Shown here one piece after another: positions 8,148-17,658 of a stretch of 64,000 nt of DNA. The DNA is from Celeribacter persicus (GTDB lineage: Bacteria > Pseudomonadota > Alphaproteobacteria > Rhodobacterales > Rhodobacteraceae): NCBI RefSeq assembly GCF_003050785.1, contig NZ_QAOH01000004.1:62001-126000 (forward strand). Direction: 5' to 3'. Position numbers and translations under genes: made by a program. Position 1 is the first letter of the stretch; every line of letters starts with the position of its first letter. Below the pieces are notes generated by a model. That model searched no databases and was not told the DNA's origin. It saw nothing but the letters and a program-made list of their open reading frames with translations.

Positions 8148-9398
8148 TTATTCTGCGTCGCGGCCTTCGTCCCCGGCGATATCCGCCCCAAGATGACGCG
8201 CCACGGTGAAGATATCCTTGTCACCCCGCCCCGACAGATTGACGACGATGATGTGATCTTTTGGCAGATCACCAGCGATCTTCATCACATGGGCAACCGC
8301 ATGACTCGATTCGAGCGCGGGAATGATTCCTTCGGTCCGGCAACAGAACTGGAAGGCCTCAAGCGCCTCCTTGTCGGTGATCGAAACATATTGCGCCCGG
8401 CCCGTATCATGCAGCCAGCTGTGCTCCGGTCCGATCCCCGGATAATCGAGCCCCGCAGAAATCGAATGGCCTTCAAGGATCTGCCCGTCTTCATCTTGCA
8501 ACAGATAGGTGCGGTTACCGTGCAGCACGCCCGGACGCCCGCCCGTCAAAGATGCGCAATGCTCCATCCGGTCGTCCACCCCGTGACCGCCCGCTTCCAC
8601 GCCGATGATACCGACGCTTTCGTCATCGAGGAACGGATGGAACAGACCCATCGCGTTGGAGCCACCGCCCACCGCCGCGACCAGCGTATCGGGCAGACGC
8701 CCCTCGCCTTCCTGTTCAGCCAATTGCCAGCGCGTTTCCTGACCGATGATGGCCTGAAAATCGCGCACCATTGCCGGATAGGGGTGCGGCCCCGCCACAG
8801 TACCGATGCAATAGAACGTGTCGCGCACATTGGTCACCCAATCGCGCAGCGCGTCGTTCATCGCATCCTTGAGCGTCCCGCGGCCGGATTTCACCGGCAC
8901 GACCTTCGCCCCCAGAAGGTTCATCCGGAACACGTTCGGTTTCTGACGCTCCACATCGGTCGCGCCCATATAAACGATGCACTCCAGCCCGAATTTGGCA
9001 CAGACCGTCGCCGTCGCCACGCCATGCTGCCCCGCACCGGTCTCGGCGATGATCCGGGTCTTGCCCATGCGCCGCGCCAACAGAATCTGCCCCAGCACGT
9101 TGTTGATCTTATGCGCGCCGGTGTGGTTGAGCTCTTCGCGCTTAAGATAAATCTTCGCGCCGCCCAGCTCCTCGGTCATCTTCTCGGCGAAATAGAGCGG
9201 GCTCGGACGCCCGACATAATGTTTCCAGAGATCGCGCATCTCGGCCCAAAATTCGGGATCGTCCTTGGCCTTGTTATATTCCTCCTCAAGAGCGAGGATC
9301 AGCGGCATCAGCGTCTCGGAGACGAAGCGCCCGCCGTAAATGCCAAAGCGTCCCTTCTCGTCCGGGCCACTCATGAAGCTGTTGTAAAGATCGTTCAT
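8148..9398 (-). CDS. trpB: Tryptophan synthase beta chain
   Basis: 416 residues from [16 protein letters not shown] lies eight bases before this ATG. Condenses indole and serine to tryptophan with PLP. The PLP-lysine is in [11 protein letters not shown] (Lys97), the phosphate-binding loop is [10 protein letters not shown], and SGRGDKD near the end closes the active site. Length and motifs fit TrpB1, the partner of TrpA; trpA is not in the window. It follows trpF with a gap of about 100 bp containing a copy of a dispersed GAGTATTT motif, so the two may not be strictly co-transcribed. Confidence 0.96.
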   Translation of the reverse strand: MNDLYNSFMSGPDEKGRFGIYGGRFVSETLMPLILALEEEYNKAKDDPEFWAEMRDLWKHYVGRPSPLYFAEKMTEELGGAKIYLKREELNHTGAHKINNVLGQILLARRMGKTRIIAETGAGQHGVATATVCAKFGLECIVYMGATDVERQKPNVFRMNLLGAKVVPVKSGRGTLKDAMNDALRDWVTNVRDTFYCIGTVAGPHPYPAMVRDFQAIIGQETRWQLAEQEGEGRLPDTLVAAVGGGSNAMGLFHPFLDDESVGIIGVEAGGHGVDDRMEHCASLTGGRPGVLHGNRTYLLQDEDGQILEGHSISAGLDYPGIGPEHSWLHDTGRAQYVSITDKEALEAFQFCCRTEGIIPALESSHAVAHVMKIAGDLPKDHIIVVNLSGRGDKDIFTVARHLGADIAGDEGRDAE

Positions 9399-9471
9399 CG
9401 CGATGCTCCTTTGCGGATCACACATGGATGTAGCGCAGGGGCCGGGTCCGGTAAAGCGCGCCCGTTTCCTT

Positions 9472-9487
9472 TGCTGCCGAAATACTC
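9472..9487 (-). repeat. Dispersed 3'-end motif, copy 1 (after trpF)
   Basis: On the minus strand GAGTATTTCGGCAGCA, 11 bases after the trpF stop. Related copies at 19075-19096, 36266-36286, 45118-45139 and 56031-56085, all downstream of a gene end in sense orientation. Confidence 0.55.
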
Positions 9488-9498
9488 GAAAAAGCCCG

Positions 9499-10140
9499 TC
9501 AGGCAGCGCGGATCGCCTCGATGAAGGCGCGGATTTTGGCCGGGTCTTTTACCCCCGGCGCGCTTTCCACGCCCGAGGACACGTCCACCTGCTTCGCGCC
9601 GGTCATCTGCACCGCCAGAACCACATTCTCCGGCGTCAGCCCGCCCGCCAGCATCCAAGGCCGGTTCCAGCCACGCTTGGAGATCAGCCGCCAGTCGAAA
9701 GCCAGCCCGTTGCCACCCGGAAGCTCCGCCCCTTTCGGGGCTTTTGCATCGACCAGCAATTGATCGCAAACCATACCATAGGCGTCGAGTGCTTGCACAT
9801 CGGCGGGCTCAGAGACCCCCACGGCCTTCATGACCGGAAGACCGTAGCGCGCCCTGATTTCGCTCACCCGCTCCAGGCTTTCCTTGCCGTGAAGCTGGAG
9901 CATATCGAGCGGCACCTCACCGGTGATCCGGTCAAGCTCCTCATTCGTCGCATTCACCACAAGCGCTACCTTGGCCACGCCAACGGGCACTTTGAGCGCC
10001 AAATCACGCGCCGCCGGAATCTCCAGATGCCGCGGCGATTTCGGGAAGAAGACAAAGCCCAGATAATGCGCGCCCGCCTCGACAGCCGTCGCCACCGCTT
10101 CGGGCGTTTTCAGCCCGCAGATTTTCACGCGTGTGTCCAT
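9499..10140 (-). CDS. trpF: Phosphoribosylanthranilate isomerase
   Basis: 213 residues, a complete (beta/alpha)8 barrel. It converts phosphoribosylanthranilate to the CdRP substrate of TrpC. Seen: the first strand [10 protein letters not shown] with the catalytic Cys, [13 protein letters not shown] near residue 28, the phosphate-binding [10 protein letters not shown], and DVSSGVE with its Asp near 180. It starts 15 bases after the lapA-like gene and precedes trpB. In this genome the trp genes are split: trpF-trpB here, trpG-trpD at 43.5 kb and trpC at 56 kb. Confidence 0.95.
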   Translation of the reverse strand: MDTRVKICGLKTPEAVATAVEAGAHYLGFVFFPKSPRHLEIPAARDLALKVPVGVAKVALVVNATNEELDRITGEVPLDMLQLHGKESLERVSEIRARYGLPVMKAVGVSEPADVQALDAYGMVCDQLLVDAKAPKGAELPGGNGLAFDWRLISKRGWNRPWMLAGGLTPENVVLAVQMTGAKQVDVSSGVESAPGVKDPAKIRAFIEAIRAA

Positions 10141-10155
10141 GAGAGTATCCGGGGT

Positions 10156-10503
10156 TCAGCGTTCGAGAAGGGCGAGCACTTCGTCGCCCTCCTTCTTGGC
10201 CTTATCCACTTTCAGCTTGTCGACCTCGCGGGCAAGCTGTTCCTTCTCGCGCTTGTGCGTCGAAGCGGCGGAGCGGTGTTTATACTCGCGCATCCATTCC
10301 CAGACGAAGCCGATCAGAAGGCCCGCAATGATCGCACCAAAGATCACGACGAAAAGCGGCAGTTGAATGGACAGAGAAATGCCGGAGAGCGTCGCCAGCT
10401 CTCCCGGCAGCAGATAGAGCGTTACGACATCCCGATTGGCCAGAGCCATGGTTACAAGCACCACGGCCAGCGCGGCGAGGAAAGCGTAACGGATATATCG
10501 CAT
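10156..10503 (-). CDS. lapA: LapA-domain (DUF1049) inner membrane protein
   Basis: 115 residues with two membrane segments (about 4-24 and 45-68), a short periplasmic loop VTLYLLPGELATLSG, and a charged coiled-coil C-terminus (EREQLAREVDKLKVDKAKKEGDEV region). This is the DUF1049/LapA layout; in enterobacteria LapA works with LapB to tune LpxC turnover and lipopolysaccharide synthesis. No lapB is seen here, so that role is carried over from the family only. It lies between ihfB (12-bp gap) and trpF, a common order in Rhodobacterales. Confidence 0.75.
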   Translation of the reverse strand: MRYIRYAFLAALAVVLVTMALANRDVVTLYLLPGELATLSGISLSIQLPLFVVIFGAIIAGLLIGFVWEWMREYKHRSAASTHKREKEQLAREVDKLKVDKAKKEGDEVLALLER

Positions 10504-10515
10504 TTGAGGTCGGCC

Positions 10516-10797
10516 TTATTCTTCGTTCAGACGGTCGCGCAGGAGCTTGCCGGTCTTGAAGAAGGGCACATGCTTTTCCTCGACGGGAACGCTGTCGCCC
10601 GTGCGCGGGTTACGCCCCATTCTGGCATCCCGCTTCTTGACAGAAAAGGCCCCAAATCCGCGCAGCTCCACCCTGTCGCCGCGCGCCATTGCCTCGATAA
10701 TCTCTTCGAAGATCGTGTTCACGATCCGCTCGACATCGCGCTGGTACAAATGCGGATTTTCGTCTGCGATCTTCTGGATCAGCTCGGACCGGATCAT
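10516..10797 (-). CDS. ihfB: Integration host factor, beta subunit
   Basis: 93 residues from [11 protein letters not shown], the standard IHF-beta length; longer upstream reading is not supported because GGGGGAGAC lies just before this ATG. A DNA-bending nucleoid protein that pairs with IHF-alpha. The HU/IHF signature is present: helix [25 protein letters not shown], then the beta arm with the intercalating proline region [11 protein letters not shown], and [10 protein letters not shown]. It lies downstream of rpsA on the same strand, the usual rpsA-ihfB order, though a terminator sits between them. Confidence 0.95.
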   Translation of the reverse strand: MIRSELIQKIADENPHLYQRDVERIVNTIFEEIIEAMARGDRVELRGFGAFSVKKRDARMGRNPRTGDSVPVEEKHVPFFKTGKLLRDRLNEE

Positions 10798-11162
10798 GAA
10801 GTCTCCCCCTACATGGCGCGTTTCTTGTGACGTTCTCGTATCGCTTTTAGTCCTTGGCCTAGACGCTTTGCGCCACGGCCCGACCACAAATTGACTATAG
10901 GACGGGATGTGTATTCGGGGAAGCGTCTCTTCCGCTCTCTCAGGCTGTTTTTTGCCGGTAATACGCTGAGTTCTAGCCCAAAAATCCCTCATAGGGTCGC
11001 ATTTTGCACATCCCGGAACCAAGTGGGAAGCGCCGCGACGCGGCATTATCAAAGCGATTCGAATCGCGTGGACCCGCGACCGGCACAAAAGGTCAGCCCG
11101 TATCCAGGGCAAAAGAAAAGGCCCCCGAAGGGGCCTTTCCGAAATCGGTTCGCAATCTGCGA
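10798..11162. other. 365-bp intergenic region between rpsA and ihfB
   Basis: Holds the rpsA terminator (11111-11139) and presumably the ihfB promoter. A perfect 14-bp palindrome GCGATTCGAATCGC at 11054-11067 contains two adjoining GANTC sites, the target of the CcrM methylase of alphaproteobacteria. A TATAGT hexamer on the minus strand near 10897 could be the ihfB -10 box; no clear -35 was found. No ORF or RNA gene was recognised. Confidence 0.5.
11111..11139 (-). terminator. Intrinsic terminator of rpsA
   Basis: Read leftwards: stem AAAGGCCCC / GGGGCCTTT with loop TTCG, then TTCTTTT, 24 bases after the rpsA stop. Confidence 0.9.
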
Positions 11163-12842
11163 TTACTCGTCGCCGCCTTTGAGCGCTGCGCCGAGGATGT
11201 CGCCGAGCGACGCACCGGAGTCCGACGAACCGTACTGTTCCACGGCCTCTTTCTCTTCGGCGATTTCGCGGGCTTTGATGGACAGGCCCAGACGACGGGT
11301 TTTCTGATCCACGTTGGTCACGCGCACATCGACGTGATCGCCGACCTGGAAGCGCTCGGGGCGCTGCTCGGCACGGTCACGGGACAGGTCGGAGCGACGG
11401 ATGAAGGATTTCGCGCCTTCATACTCCACTTCGATGCCGCCGTCTTCGATCGCGGTAACGGTCACGGTGATGATGGAGCCGCGTTTCACGCCTTCAACCG
11501 CACCGGAGAAGCTGTCGTCGAGGGCTTTGATCGAGAGGGAGATACGCTCTTTCTCGACGTCAACCTCGGTGACGACGGCCTTGACCATGTCGCCTTTGCG
11601 GTAGTTCTGGATGGCATCCTCGCCACGCTCTTCCCAAGACAGGTCGGAGAGGTGAACCATACCGTCGATGTCGCCCGGCAGGCCGACGAACAAACCGAAT
11701 TCGGTGATGTTCTTGACTTCGCCTTCGACCACGGTGCCTTCCGGATGGGTCTCGGCAAAGAGTTCCCACGGGTTGCGCATGGTTTGCTTGAGGCCGAGGG
11801 ACACACGACGTTTCGCGCTGTCGATCTCGAGCACCATGACTTCCACTTCCTGCGAGGTGGAGACGATTTTGCCCGGGTGGACGTTTTTCTTGGTCCAGGA
11901 CATCTCGGAGACGTGAACCAGACCTTCGACGCCCGGCTCCAGTTCCACGAAGGCGCCGTAGTCGGTGATGTTGGTCACGCGGCCGGTGTGCACGGATTCG
12001 AGCGGGTATTTCGATTCAACGGAATCCCACGGATCGGCCTGAAGCTGTTTCATGCCGAGCGAGATGCGGTGGGTGTCTTTGTTGATCTTGATCACCTGAA
12101 CCTTGATCGTCTCGCCGATGGAGAGGATCTCGGACGGGTGGTTCACACGACGCCATGCCATGTCGGTGACGTGCAGCAGGCCGTCGACACCGCCGAGGTC
12201 CACGAAGGCACCGTATTCGGTGATGTTCTTGACCACGCCGTCAACGGTCTGACCTTCGGTGAGGTTGCCGATGACTTCCGCGCGCTGTTCCGCACGGGAC
12301 TCTTCGAGGATCGCGCGACGGGAAACAACGATGTTGCCACGACGACGGTCCATCTTGAGGATCTGGAACGGCTGCTTGAGACCCATGAGCGGGCCAGCAT
12401 CGCGCACCGGACGGACGTCGACTTGGGAGCCCGGAAGGAAGGCCACTGCACCGCCGAGATCGACGGTGAAACCGCCTTTGACGCGGCCAAAGATAGCGCC
12501 TTCGACGCGCTCCTCAGAGGCGTAGGCTTTTTCCAGACGATCCCAGGCTTCTTCGCGACGGGCTTTGTCGCGGGAGATGACGGCTTCGCCACGGGCGTTT
12601 TCAACGCGGTCGAGGAACACTTCAACCTCATCGCCAACGGCAACGGAGGGTGCTTCGCCCGGGTTGGAGAATTCTTTCAGATCAACGCGGCCTTCCATTT
12701 TGTAGCCGACGTCGATGATGGCCTGACCCGCCTCGATGGCGATCACTTTGCCTTTGACAACAGACCCTTCGGCCGGGGTGTCAATTTCGAAGCTTTCATT
12801 CAGGAGGGCTTCGAAATCCTCCATAGATACGTTCTGAGCCAT
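11163..12842 (-). CDS. rpsA: 30S ribosomal protein S1
   Basis: 559 residues from [18 protein letters not shown], the conserved S1 N-terminus; the in-frame extension upstream is not part of the family. S1 recruits and unfolds mRNA on the 30S subunit. Six S1 (OB-fold) repeats can be followed: [13 protein letters not shown] (1), [16 protein letters not shown] (2), [17 protein letters not shown] (3), [18 protein letters not shown] (4), [17 protein letters not shown] (5), and a diverged last repeat ([19 protein letters not shown]). In many relatives cmk lies directly upstream; here about 4 kb of accessory genes lie between. Confidence 0.97.
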   Translation of the reverse strand: MAQNVSMEDFEALLNESFEIDTPAEGSVVKGKVIAIEAGQAIIDVGYKMEGRVDLKEFSNPGEAPSVAVGDEVEVFLDRVENARGEAVISRDKARREEAWDRLEKAYASEERVEGAIFGRVKGGFTVDLGGAVAFLPGSQVDVRPVRDAGPLMGLKQPFQILKMDRRRGNIVVSRRAILEESRAEQRAEVIGNLTEGQTVDGVVKNITEYGAFVDLGGVDGLLHVTDMAWRRVNHPSEILSIGETIKVQVIKINKDTHRISLGMKQLQADPWDSVESKYPLESVHTGRVTNITDYGAFVELEPGVEGLVHVSEMSWTKKNVHPGKIVSTSQEVEVMVLEIDSAKRRVSLGLKQTMRNPWELFAETHPEGTVVEGEVKNITEFGLFVGLPGDIDGMVHLSDLSWEERGEDAIQNYRKGDMVKAVVTEVDVEKERISLSIKALDDSFSGAVEGVKRGSIITVTVTAIEDGGIEVEYEGAKSFIRRSDLSRDRAEQRPERFQVGDHVDVRVTNVDQKTRRLGLSIKAREIAEEKEAVEQYGSSDSGASLGDILGAALKGGDE

Positions 12843-13073
12843 GTGGTCTCTAGATTCCTTTTCAAACGTGTATGCGGGCCATGCGGTTGTCTCCGCCGGT
12901 CTTGATTTCAGATTGCCTGTAAAGACCAACGCTCAGTAGACGCAGCGGGAAAAACACAAATCAGGGCCGAAGTTACGCTCCGACCCTGCCCGCATTGCCT
13001 TGATGACGTCTGATGGCCTCATAGACTGACGCGCGTTTAGCGCCGAATCCCCTTAAAAGCAAGGGAAATCGGG

Positions 13074-14462
13074 TTAATCGGCAGGATCGGCCATGAGGGC
13101 GTGGGCGGCGTTGAGGACGGCTTCGTGCTCGGGGATGTAGTGGGGGCCGAGGCCGACAAGCACTTTCAACCAATCCGGCAGACTCCGACCCTGATATGCG
13201 GCAGGCAATTTGAATGCAGTCTGGCTAACAGAAATCAACTCCTGGCAATAGCTTCTGACGAACTCATTGGCTTCCGATTGACTAAAGCTACTTAGAAAAC
13301 CATCGTCATCGGACTTTAGCAACTGCTCAACTTTCTGAGGCGTAAGCACAGACCGCTTTAGTGCTTTTGCATTCGGCTTTTTGTTAACGTCACCAATAAC
13401 TTCTCTGAAAGCCAACCAAACCAACAACGAACAATCCAGCGGAATTTCCGCATAGCACCGCAACGCCACCTCCACCCGATCCAGCACCCGCTTGATCTGC
13501 CGAAAAGACAAATCGCTTTCCGAAACAATCTTTTCGACCAATTCCGCCGCGGCCTCGACAGAAAAGGCCGGATCGTCGCCATAGGGCGTCCCGAGCGGCA
13601 GGTTCCGCGCAAGCTGCCTTGCCGCCCTCCCCTTCGCCTCCGCCGTCGCCTTCAACACCAGTCGCAGATCGACGAACTTGTCGAGATAGCGTTCCCCCTC
13701 GCCATGCGCGCCGAACCGGTGCTGCGCCACTTTCTCAAGGTAATCGGCATTGACCATCAGGCAGAACACATATCCGGGCCGGTCGAACACATGTTTCATC
13801 GCCTCCAAAAGCGCGATGGCATATTCCGGGTGACAACGGTCCAATTCGTCGATCAGGATGATCACCCGATCCGTGTCTTTGCCCTTGGTCAGCTCTCCTT
13901 TGAGTCCGTCGAGCTGGGCGGGCAGTTCTTTTTGGATCGCTTTCTCGGCCGCCAGTTGCGTGGCGATCATCTGCGCGGCGGTTTTCGACATTTCCTCGCC
14001 CACACTATCGGCCATGCTCTGCAAGGCTTCCTGCCCTTCGAAGACCTCGCCAAGATGCCCTGAAATGGCGTCAATTGCCTCATCGGTCCCGGCCTTGAGC
14101 ACGGCTTTTGCGACGGTTCGCACGGCGACACCGCCATATTTCTTGCTGACGTCTGCGACTTTCCGCGCCTTGCCCTTCTCCTCCGGTGGCAATGCCGCCA
14201 GCAAAGCCCCAAGAAAGGTCACCACCGGATCGCCGGAGTGGTCGGAGCGCTGTGCATCCACTTCAACCACAACCTCCTCGGACTGACGCAGATGTTCCGC
14301 CCAGGCCTTGCGAAAGAAGGTCTTGCCATGACCGAAGCCCGCCTCGATGGAGATCACCTTGCTGTCGTCCACGGTCTTGATCAGCCGCGTGAAGGTCTCC
14401 CCGAGTTTCTCGTATCCAAGAAGATCATCGGTCCAAGGGGAAACAGGTTCAATTTGTGACAT
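13074..14462 (-). CDS. KAP-family P-loop NTPase
   Basis: 462 residues. Walker A is EAGFGHGKTFF (about 41-51); Walker B is the KAP form VIILIDELDRCHPEYAIALLEAMKHVF (about 198-224), followed by FCLMVNADYLEK. Between A and B is a helical insert (residues 100-185) without an obvious membrane segment, unlike many KAP ATPases. The C-terminal 150 residues match nothing I recognise, and this end is visibly lower in GC (13190-13400). KAP NTPases include the F-plasmid phage-exclusion protein PifA, but no defence partner is next to it. It sits in the accessory insert between rpsA and cmk, beside a BLUF gene. No good ribosome site precedes the ATG. Confidence 0.8.
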   Translation of the reverse strand: MSQIEPVSPWTDDLLGYEKLGETFTRLIKTVDDSKVISIEAGFGHGKTFFRKAWAEHLRQSEEVVVEVDAQRSDHSGDPVVTFLGALLAALPPEEKGKARKVADVSKKYGGVAVRTVAKAVLKAGTDEAIDAISGHLGEVFEGQEALQSMADSVGEEMSKTAAQMIATQLAAEKAIQKELPAQLDGLKGELTKGKDTDRVIILIDELDRCHPEYAIALLEAMKHVFDRPGYVFCLMVNADYLEKVAQHRFGAHGEGERYLDKFVDLRLVLKATAEAKGRAARQLARNLPLGTPYGDDPAFSVEAAAELVEKIVSESDLSFRQIKRVLDRVEVALRCYAEIPLDCSLLVWLAFREVIGDVNKKPNAKALKRSVLTPQKVEQLLKSDDDGFLSSFSQSEANEFVRSYCQELISVSQTAFKLPAAYQGRSLPDWLKVLVGLGPHYIPEHEAVLNAAHALMADPAD

Positions 14463-14506
14463 GGCAAAGGCTTTTCAAAAACGAAAGGGCCCTCAGTCTA
14501 TCGCCC

Positions 14507-15004
14507 TTACGCCAACCCGTCGAGCCGCTCCAGATAGGCCGCGTCCTCTTCGCCCGGCAGGCGCGTATAGGGGAAGGCCGAGCCGTAGGTGTCCACGCTG
14601 GTTGCGGTTTTCGCGAGCACGACGATCAGGTCGCGGGCACGCTCCGGTGAAATCTCTGGATAATGACCATCTTCCTGCAATCCGAGATTCTGCTCAAACC
14701 CCATCAGGGAATCATAGGCCATAGACCAGTTCCCGAAAGGAGACATATCCACGGTCTCTTCGCGCAGCAGGATTTCCATATGCTGATGCCGGGGATCCGC
14801 CTTGATCCGCGCAACAAGCGCGTCGATCTCATCGCCGGGACCATGCAAAGCCTGAAGGAATTGCTCATCCACACGCAGCAGCATCCCCGTGATGCCATGA
14901 TCGGCGTTGAACCGTACGGCTTCGCGCAGGATATCGAGGTCTGAGGGATGGAAATCCTCATACCGGGCCACGGAGCGATACAGCAATTGAAGACAGCGGG
15001 TCAT
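14507..15004 (-). CDS. BLUF-domain blue-light sensor
   Basis: 165 residues from MTRCLQLLYRS; this ATG is preferred to one at 15010 because AGAGGG lies nine bases before it. The first 95 residues are a BLUF domain that binds FAD: the conserved Tyr in LLYRS (near residue 8), Asn in RFNADHGITGMLL (near 33), Gln in QFLQALHGP (near 49), and a Trp-Ser-Met near 93. The C-terminal 70 residues form a short helical cap as in stand-alone BLUF proteins; no output domain is attached. The output partner is not evident; the KAP ATPase follows 44 bases downstream on the same strand. Confidence 0.88.
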   Translation of the reverse strand: MTRCLQLLYRSVARYEDFHPSDLDILREAVRFNADHGITGMLLRVDEQFLQALHGPGDEIDALVARIKADPRHQHMEILLREETVDMSPFGNWSMAYDSLMGFEQNLGLQEDGHYPEISPERARDLIVVLAKTATSVDTYGSAFPYTRLPGEEDAAYLERLDGLA

Positions 15005-15111
15005 GGACATCTTCCCTCTCGCCAGAACACGAATGCGGCGGCGTTTCTCAGTGGGGTGAAGCTGCGACAGAGTTCGACAACAGGCAAGCTGAAACTGCTG
15101 ACATTAGGTCG

Positions 15112-15140
15112 AAAAAAAGCGGCCCGAACAGTCGGGCCGT
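15112..15140 (-). terminator. Intrinsic terminator after the nitroreductase gene
   Basis: Read leftwards: stem CGGCCCGA / TCGGGCCG with a four-base loop, followed by CTTTTTTTC. About 50 bases after the nitroreductase stop; it separates that gene from the BLUF gene. Confidence 0.85.
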
Positions 15141-15188
15141 CTTCGCTCCTCATGTCCCGGCGCGGCCAACGCGCACGCCGTCTGGCGA

Positions 15189-15821
15189 TCAATCCAGATC
15201 GGTCACGATCTCATAGGCCGGCTTACGGACCTTTTTCATCGGCGCAAGCCAATCCCCTTCGGTATCGCGGGTGCCAAGCGGCAAGATCACGACGGTTTTC
15301 AGACCCTTATCCTTCAGCCCGAGAATTTCGTCGAATTTCTCCGGCTCGAATCCTTCCATAGGTGTGCTGTCGACCTCAAGCTCGGCGGCGGCGGCCAGTG
15401 CGAAACCAAGCGCGATATAGGCCTGACGGGCGGCGTGATCGGCATTGGTGCGCGCATCGCGCGGCAGGTACATGGATTTCAGCCGGTCGTAATAGGTTCC
15501 CAGAGCCTCTTCCGCCCCCGGACGCTCCGACGCGTGCTGATCGCACACCGCGTCGATCCGCGCATCGTCGTAATTGTCATAGGCCGCAAACACCAGAAGA
15601 TGCGAGCCATCGGTCAATTGTGACTGACCATAGGCGGCCTCTTTCAGCTTTTCGCGCAGTTCCTTGTTGCGGATCACGAAAATGTGGAAGGGCTGAAGCC
15701 CCGAAGAGGTCGGCGCCATACGCGCGGCTTCGACGATCCTGGCGATCTTGTCTTCGGGAACCGGTTTCGAGGGGTCCATTTTCTTGGTGGCATAGCGCCA
15801 GTTCAGTTTGTCGAGAAACAT
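15189..15821 (-). CDS. Nitroreductase family NAD(P)H-dependent flavoprotein
   Basis: 210 residues from MFLDKLNWRYATKKMD, chosen because AAGGA lies eight bases before and this is the family N-terminus. The FMN-binding features of NfsB-like nitroreductases are present: RYATKKMD near residue 9, EAARMAPTSSGLQPFHIFV near 32-50, and the late LPLGTRDTEGDWL with KVRKP. It probably reduces quinones or nitro compounds; the natural substrate is not visible. It has its own terminator and an inverted repeat upstream (15928-15956) that could bind a regulator. Confidence 0.88.
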   Translation of the reverse strand: MFLDKLNWRYATKKMDPSKPVPEDKIARIVEAARMAPTSSGLQPFHIFVIRNKELREKLKEAAYGQSQLTDGSHLLVFAAYDNYDDARIDAVCDQHASERPGAEEALGTYYDRLKSMYLPRDARTNADHAARQAYIALGFALAAAAELEVDSTPMEGFEPEKFDEILGLKDKGLKTVVILPLGTRDTEGDWLAPMKKVRKPAYEIVTDLD

Positions 15822-15927
15822 GGGAACAATCCTTGGAAGAGTCTGCGTTTGCATCGTGATAGGGGGAAGCACCGCCTTGCGGCAAGTCTCTGCAAACAGG
15901 TGGAGTTGGCGCACAACCGCGCAAGAT

Positions 15928-15956
15928 ATTGAATTTAATGTCGATTTTAATTCAAT
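15928..15956. promoter_or_regulatory. Inverted repeat ATTGAATT-N13-AATTCAAT upstream of the nitroreductase gene
   Basis: Perfect 8-bp arms with centres 21 bp (two DNA turns) apart, about 107 bp before the start codon. The spacing suits a dimeric regulator such as a LysR-type protein. No regulator gene is adjacent. Prediction from symmetry only. Confidence 0.35.
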
Positions 15957-16028
15957 CATGCAAGAGCGCTCATCCCCTGCGCATCACTGCGCAGACAGTG
16001 TTGAAACCTTTCGCAGCCAGCACCTGTC

Positions 16029-16994
16029 TCAGGCCTGGTGCGAAACCTTTCCGGAAACGCTCAACCCAAGCCGCTCCGCATCGAAGCCGACCTCGGCAAA
16101 ACGCGCCAGAACCCTGGCCTCGAAATCAGAATCGTCGAGCCAGAGGCATTGTGAGAAATACCAATAGAGGAATTTCGTGTAATCGCGTGGCTGGTTCACG
16201 GCCCGCTCAAGCGCGGCCGGGAACGCCTCCGGCACCTTCACCACCTCGGCGGCCCGATCGAAATCGGCGCGGGCAAAGAGGATCGTCGGCGTGCCATGCA
16301 AAAACCCTTCGATCGACGCGGCGGAATTGGCCGAAACCGTCACCGCAGCCTGCCGCAACAGGTCGTGCACATTGGCATTGGTCTTGATCGGCCTGTGGCC
16401 CTCTGCTTCGAAGGTGCGAATGACCTTCAGCCCCTCCTCTTTGCGGAGTGGGTGCGGTTTGATGTAAACCGGACGCCCGCCCGCACCATCGAGCACCGCG
16501 CGGATCATCTTGTCCCGCCCCATATAGGCATGCCCCCGTCGATAGGGCGGCGGGCCTTGCAGGAAGATCACGATGCCCTCCGGGTCGATCTCTTCCTCCT
16601 GTTTCTTCTGGTGATAACGGGAGTGGCGCGGCTCGGAAAACCGGGCGCGCAGATCGGCGACATAGGCCTCCGCCTTCTCCGCATCAACGATGGCAGGATC
16701 GAACACCCGATCCGCAATGGAACTGTCGGCCAGAACGCCTTTGGGGTCGAGATGCCAACAGCGGTCGAGATAGGCGAGCGCTGAAATCAACGTATCCGCA
16801 TGCGGCTGGCGCGCATTGTCTACGATGTGAAGATTGCCGTCCGGCTCGGTCGGCGCGAAACGCGGCGCAATTTCGACAACACCGCCACGCCGTTCAACCA
16901 TGCGTTTGATCCGCGGGTAAAGTGTCGACATCTTGCCCGCCTCCAAAAGCGCCCGCTCATTATCGGGCAGATGGAGGACGAGCCTGGCCGTCAT
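16029..16994 (-). CDS. Capsule-type glycosyltransferase (KpsC/KpsS-like)
   Basis: 321 residues. The C-terminal half has the pattern of capsular polysaccharide transferases: [20 protein letters not shown] near 138, [15 protein letters not shown] near 175 (the conserved Lys-Pro-His-Pro), and a nucleotide-sugar-binding [18 protein letters not shown] near 222-239. The N-terminal half is helical without clear motifs. No other capsule genes are near, so the sugar product is unknown. Its ATG overlaps the cmk stop by four bases, so it should be translated with cmk; in relatives rpsA would be expected here. Confidence 0.7.
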   Translation of the reverse strand: MTARLVLHLPDNERALLEAGKMSTLYPRIKRMVERRGGVVEIAPRFAPTEPDGNLHIVDNARQPHADTLISALAYLDRCWHLDPKGVLADSSIADRVFDPAIVDAEKAEAYVADLRARFSEPRHSRYHQKKQEEEIDPEGIVIFLQGPPPYRRGHAYMGRDKMIRAVLDGAGGRPVYIKPHPLRKEEGLKVIRTFEAEGHRPIKTNANVHDLLRQAAVTVSANSAASIEGFLHGTPTILFARADFDRAAEVVKVPEAFPAALERAVNQPRDYTKFLYWYFSQCLWLDDSDFEARVLARFAEVGFDAERLGLSVSGKVSHQA

Positions 16995-17599
16995 GCCCGG
17001 CGCGCCTCGATCAGGGCAATCACCTTGGCAACCGCCTCGTCAATCGTCATCTCTGTCGTGTCGATCACCGTGGCGTCTTCGGCAGGTTTCAGAGGCGCTG
17101 TCGCCCGCGCCGCATCGCGCTCATCGCGCTCGCGCAGATCGGCCAGAACCTCCTCAACGCTGACCGTTTCGCCCTTCCCGGCCAGTTCTTTCTGACGTCG
17201 CTCGGCCCGTACCTCGTCGGAGGCGGTGACATAAAGCTTCACCTCCGCATCCGGACAGATCACCGTACCGATATCGCGCCCATCGAGCACCGCACCGCCT
17301 TCGCGGCGGGCGAAGGCCTGTTGAAAATCTACGAGTGCGGCGCGCACTTCCGGGATTGCAGCCACGCGAGACGCCGCCTGCCCCGCATCCCCGGAGCGCA
17401 GATCGTCGCGCTCAAGATCGTCCGCCGTCAGCGCCATTGCCGCCTCGATGGGTGAGAACCCTTCAAAGGTTTTCGCCCCCACGGCCCGGTACAACAACCC
17501 GGTATCGAGATGGGCAAAGTCGAAATGCGCGGCGACGGCTTTGGAAATTGTGCCTTTCCCGGCAGCAGCTGGGCCATCAATGGCGATGCAGAAACTCAT
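16991..17599 (-). CDS. cmk: Cytidylate kinase
   Basis: 202 residues. Phosphorylates CMP and dCMP with ATP. P-loop [15 protein letters not shown] near residues 6-20; [12 protein letters not shown] near 30-42 (nucleotide monophosphate site); [23 protein letters not shown] near 102-124; and the LID arginines in [16 protein letters not shown] precedes the ATG. It lies 59 bp after aroA, the usual aroA-cmk order, and overlaps the following glycosyltransferase gene. Confidence 0.95.
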   Translation of the reverse strand: MSFCIAIDGPAAAGKGTISKAVAAHFDFAHLDTGLLYRAVGAKTFEGFSPIEAAMALTADDLERDDLRSGDAGQAASRVAAIPEVRAALVDFQQAFARREGGAVLDGRDIGTVICPDAEVKLYVTASDEVRAERRQKELAGKGETVSVEEVLADLRERDERDAARATAPLKPAEDATVIDTTEMTIDEAVAKVIALIEARRA

Positions 17600-17658
17600 G
17601 GTCTGTCCTTTCCCAAGGGGTTCCCACGCTGCACCTTTGCGCGAGGAAGGTCAAGAGA

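Noticed and set aside
11054-11067. TTCGAATC as a possible tRNA T-loop
   Set aside because: It is part of a perfect palindrome, with no acceptor stem, anticodon arm or CCA at tRNA distances.
11004-12905. A 633-codon ORF on the plus strand
   Set aside because: Antisense of rpsA. Its composition (His, Asp, Phe rich) is typical of a shadow of a strongly biased gene, and no domain is recognisable.
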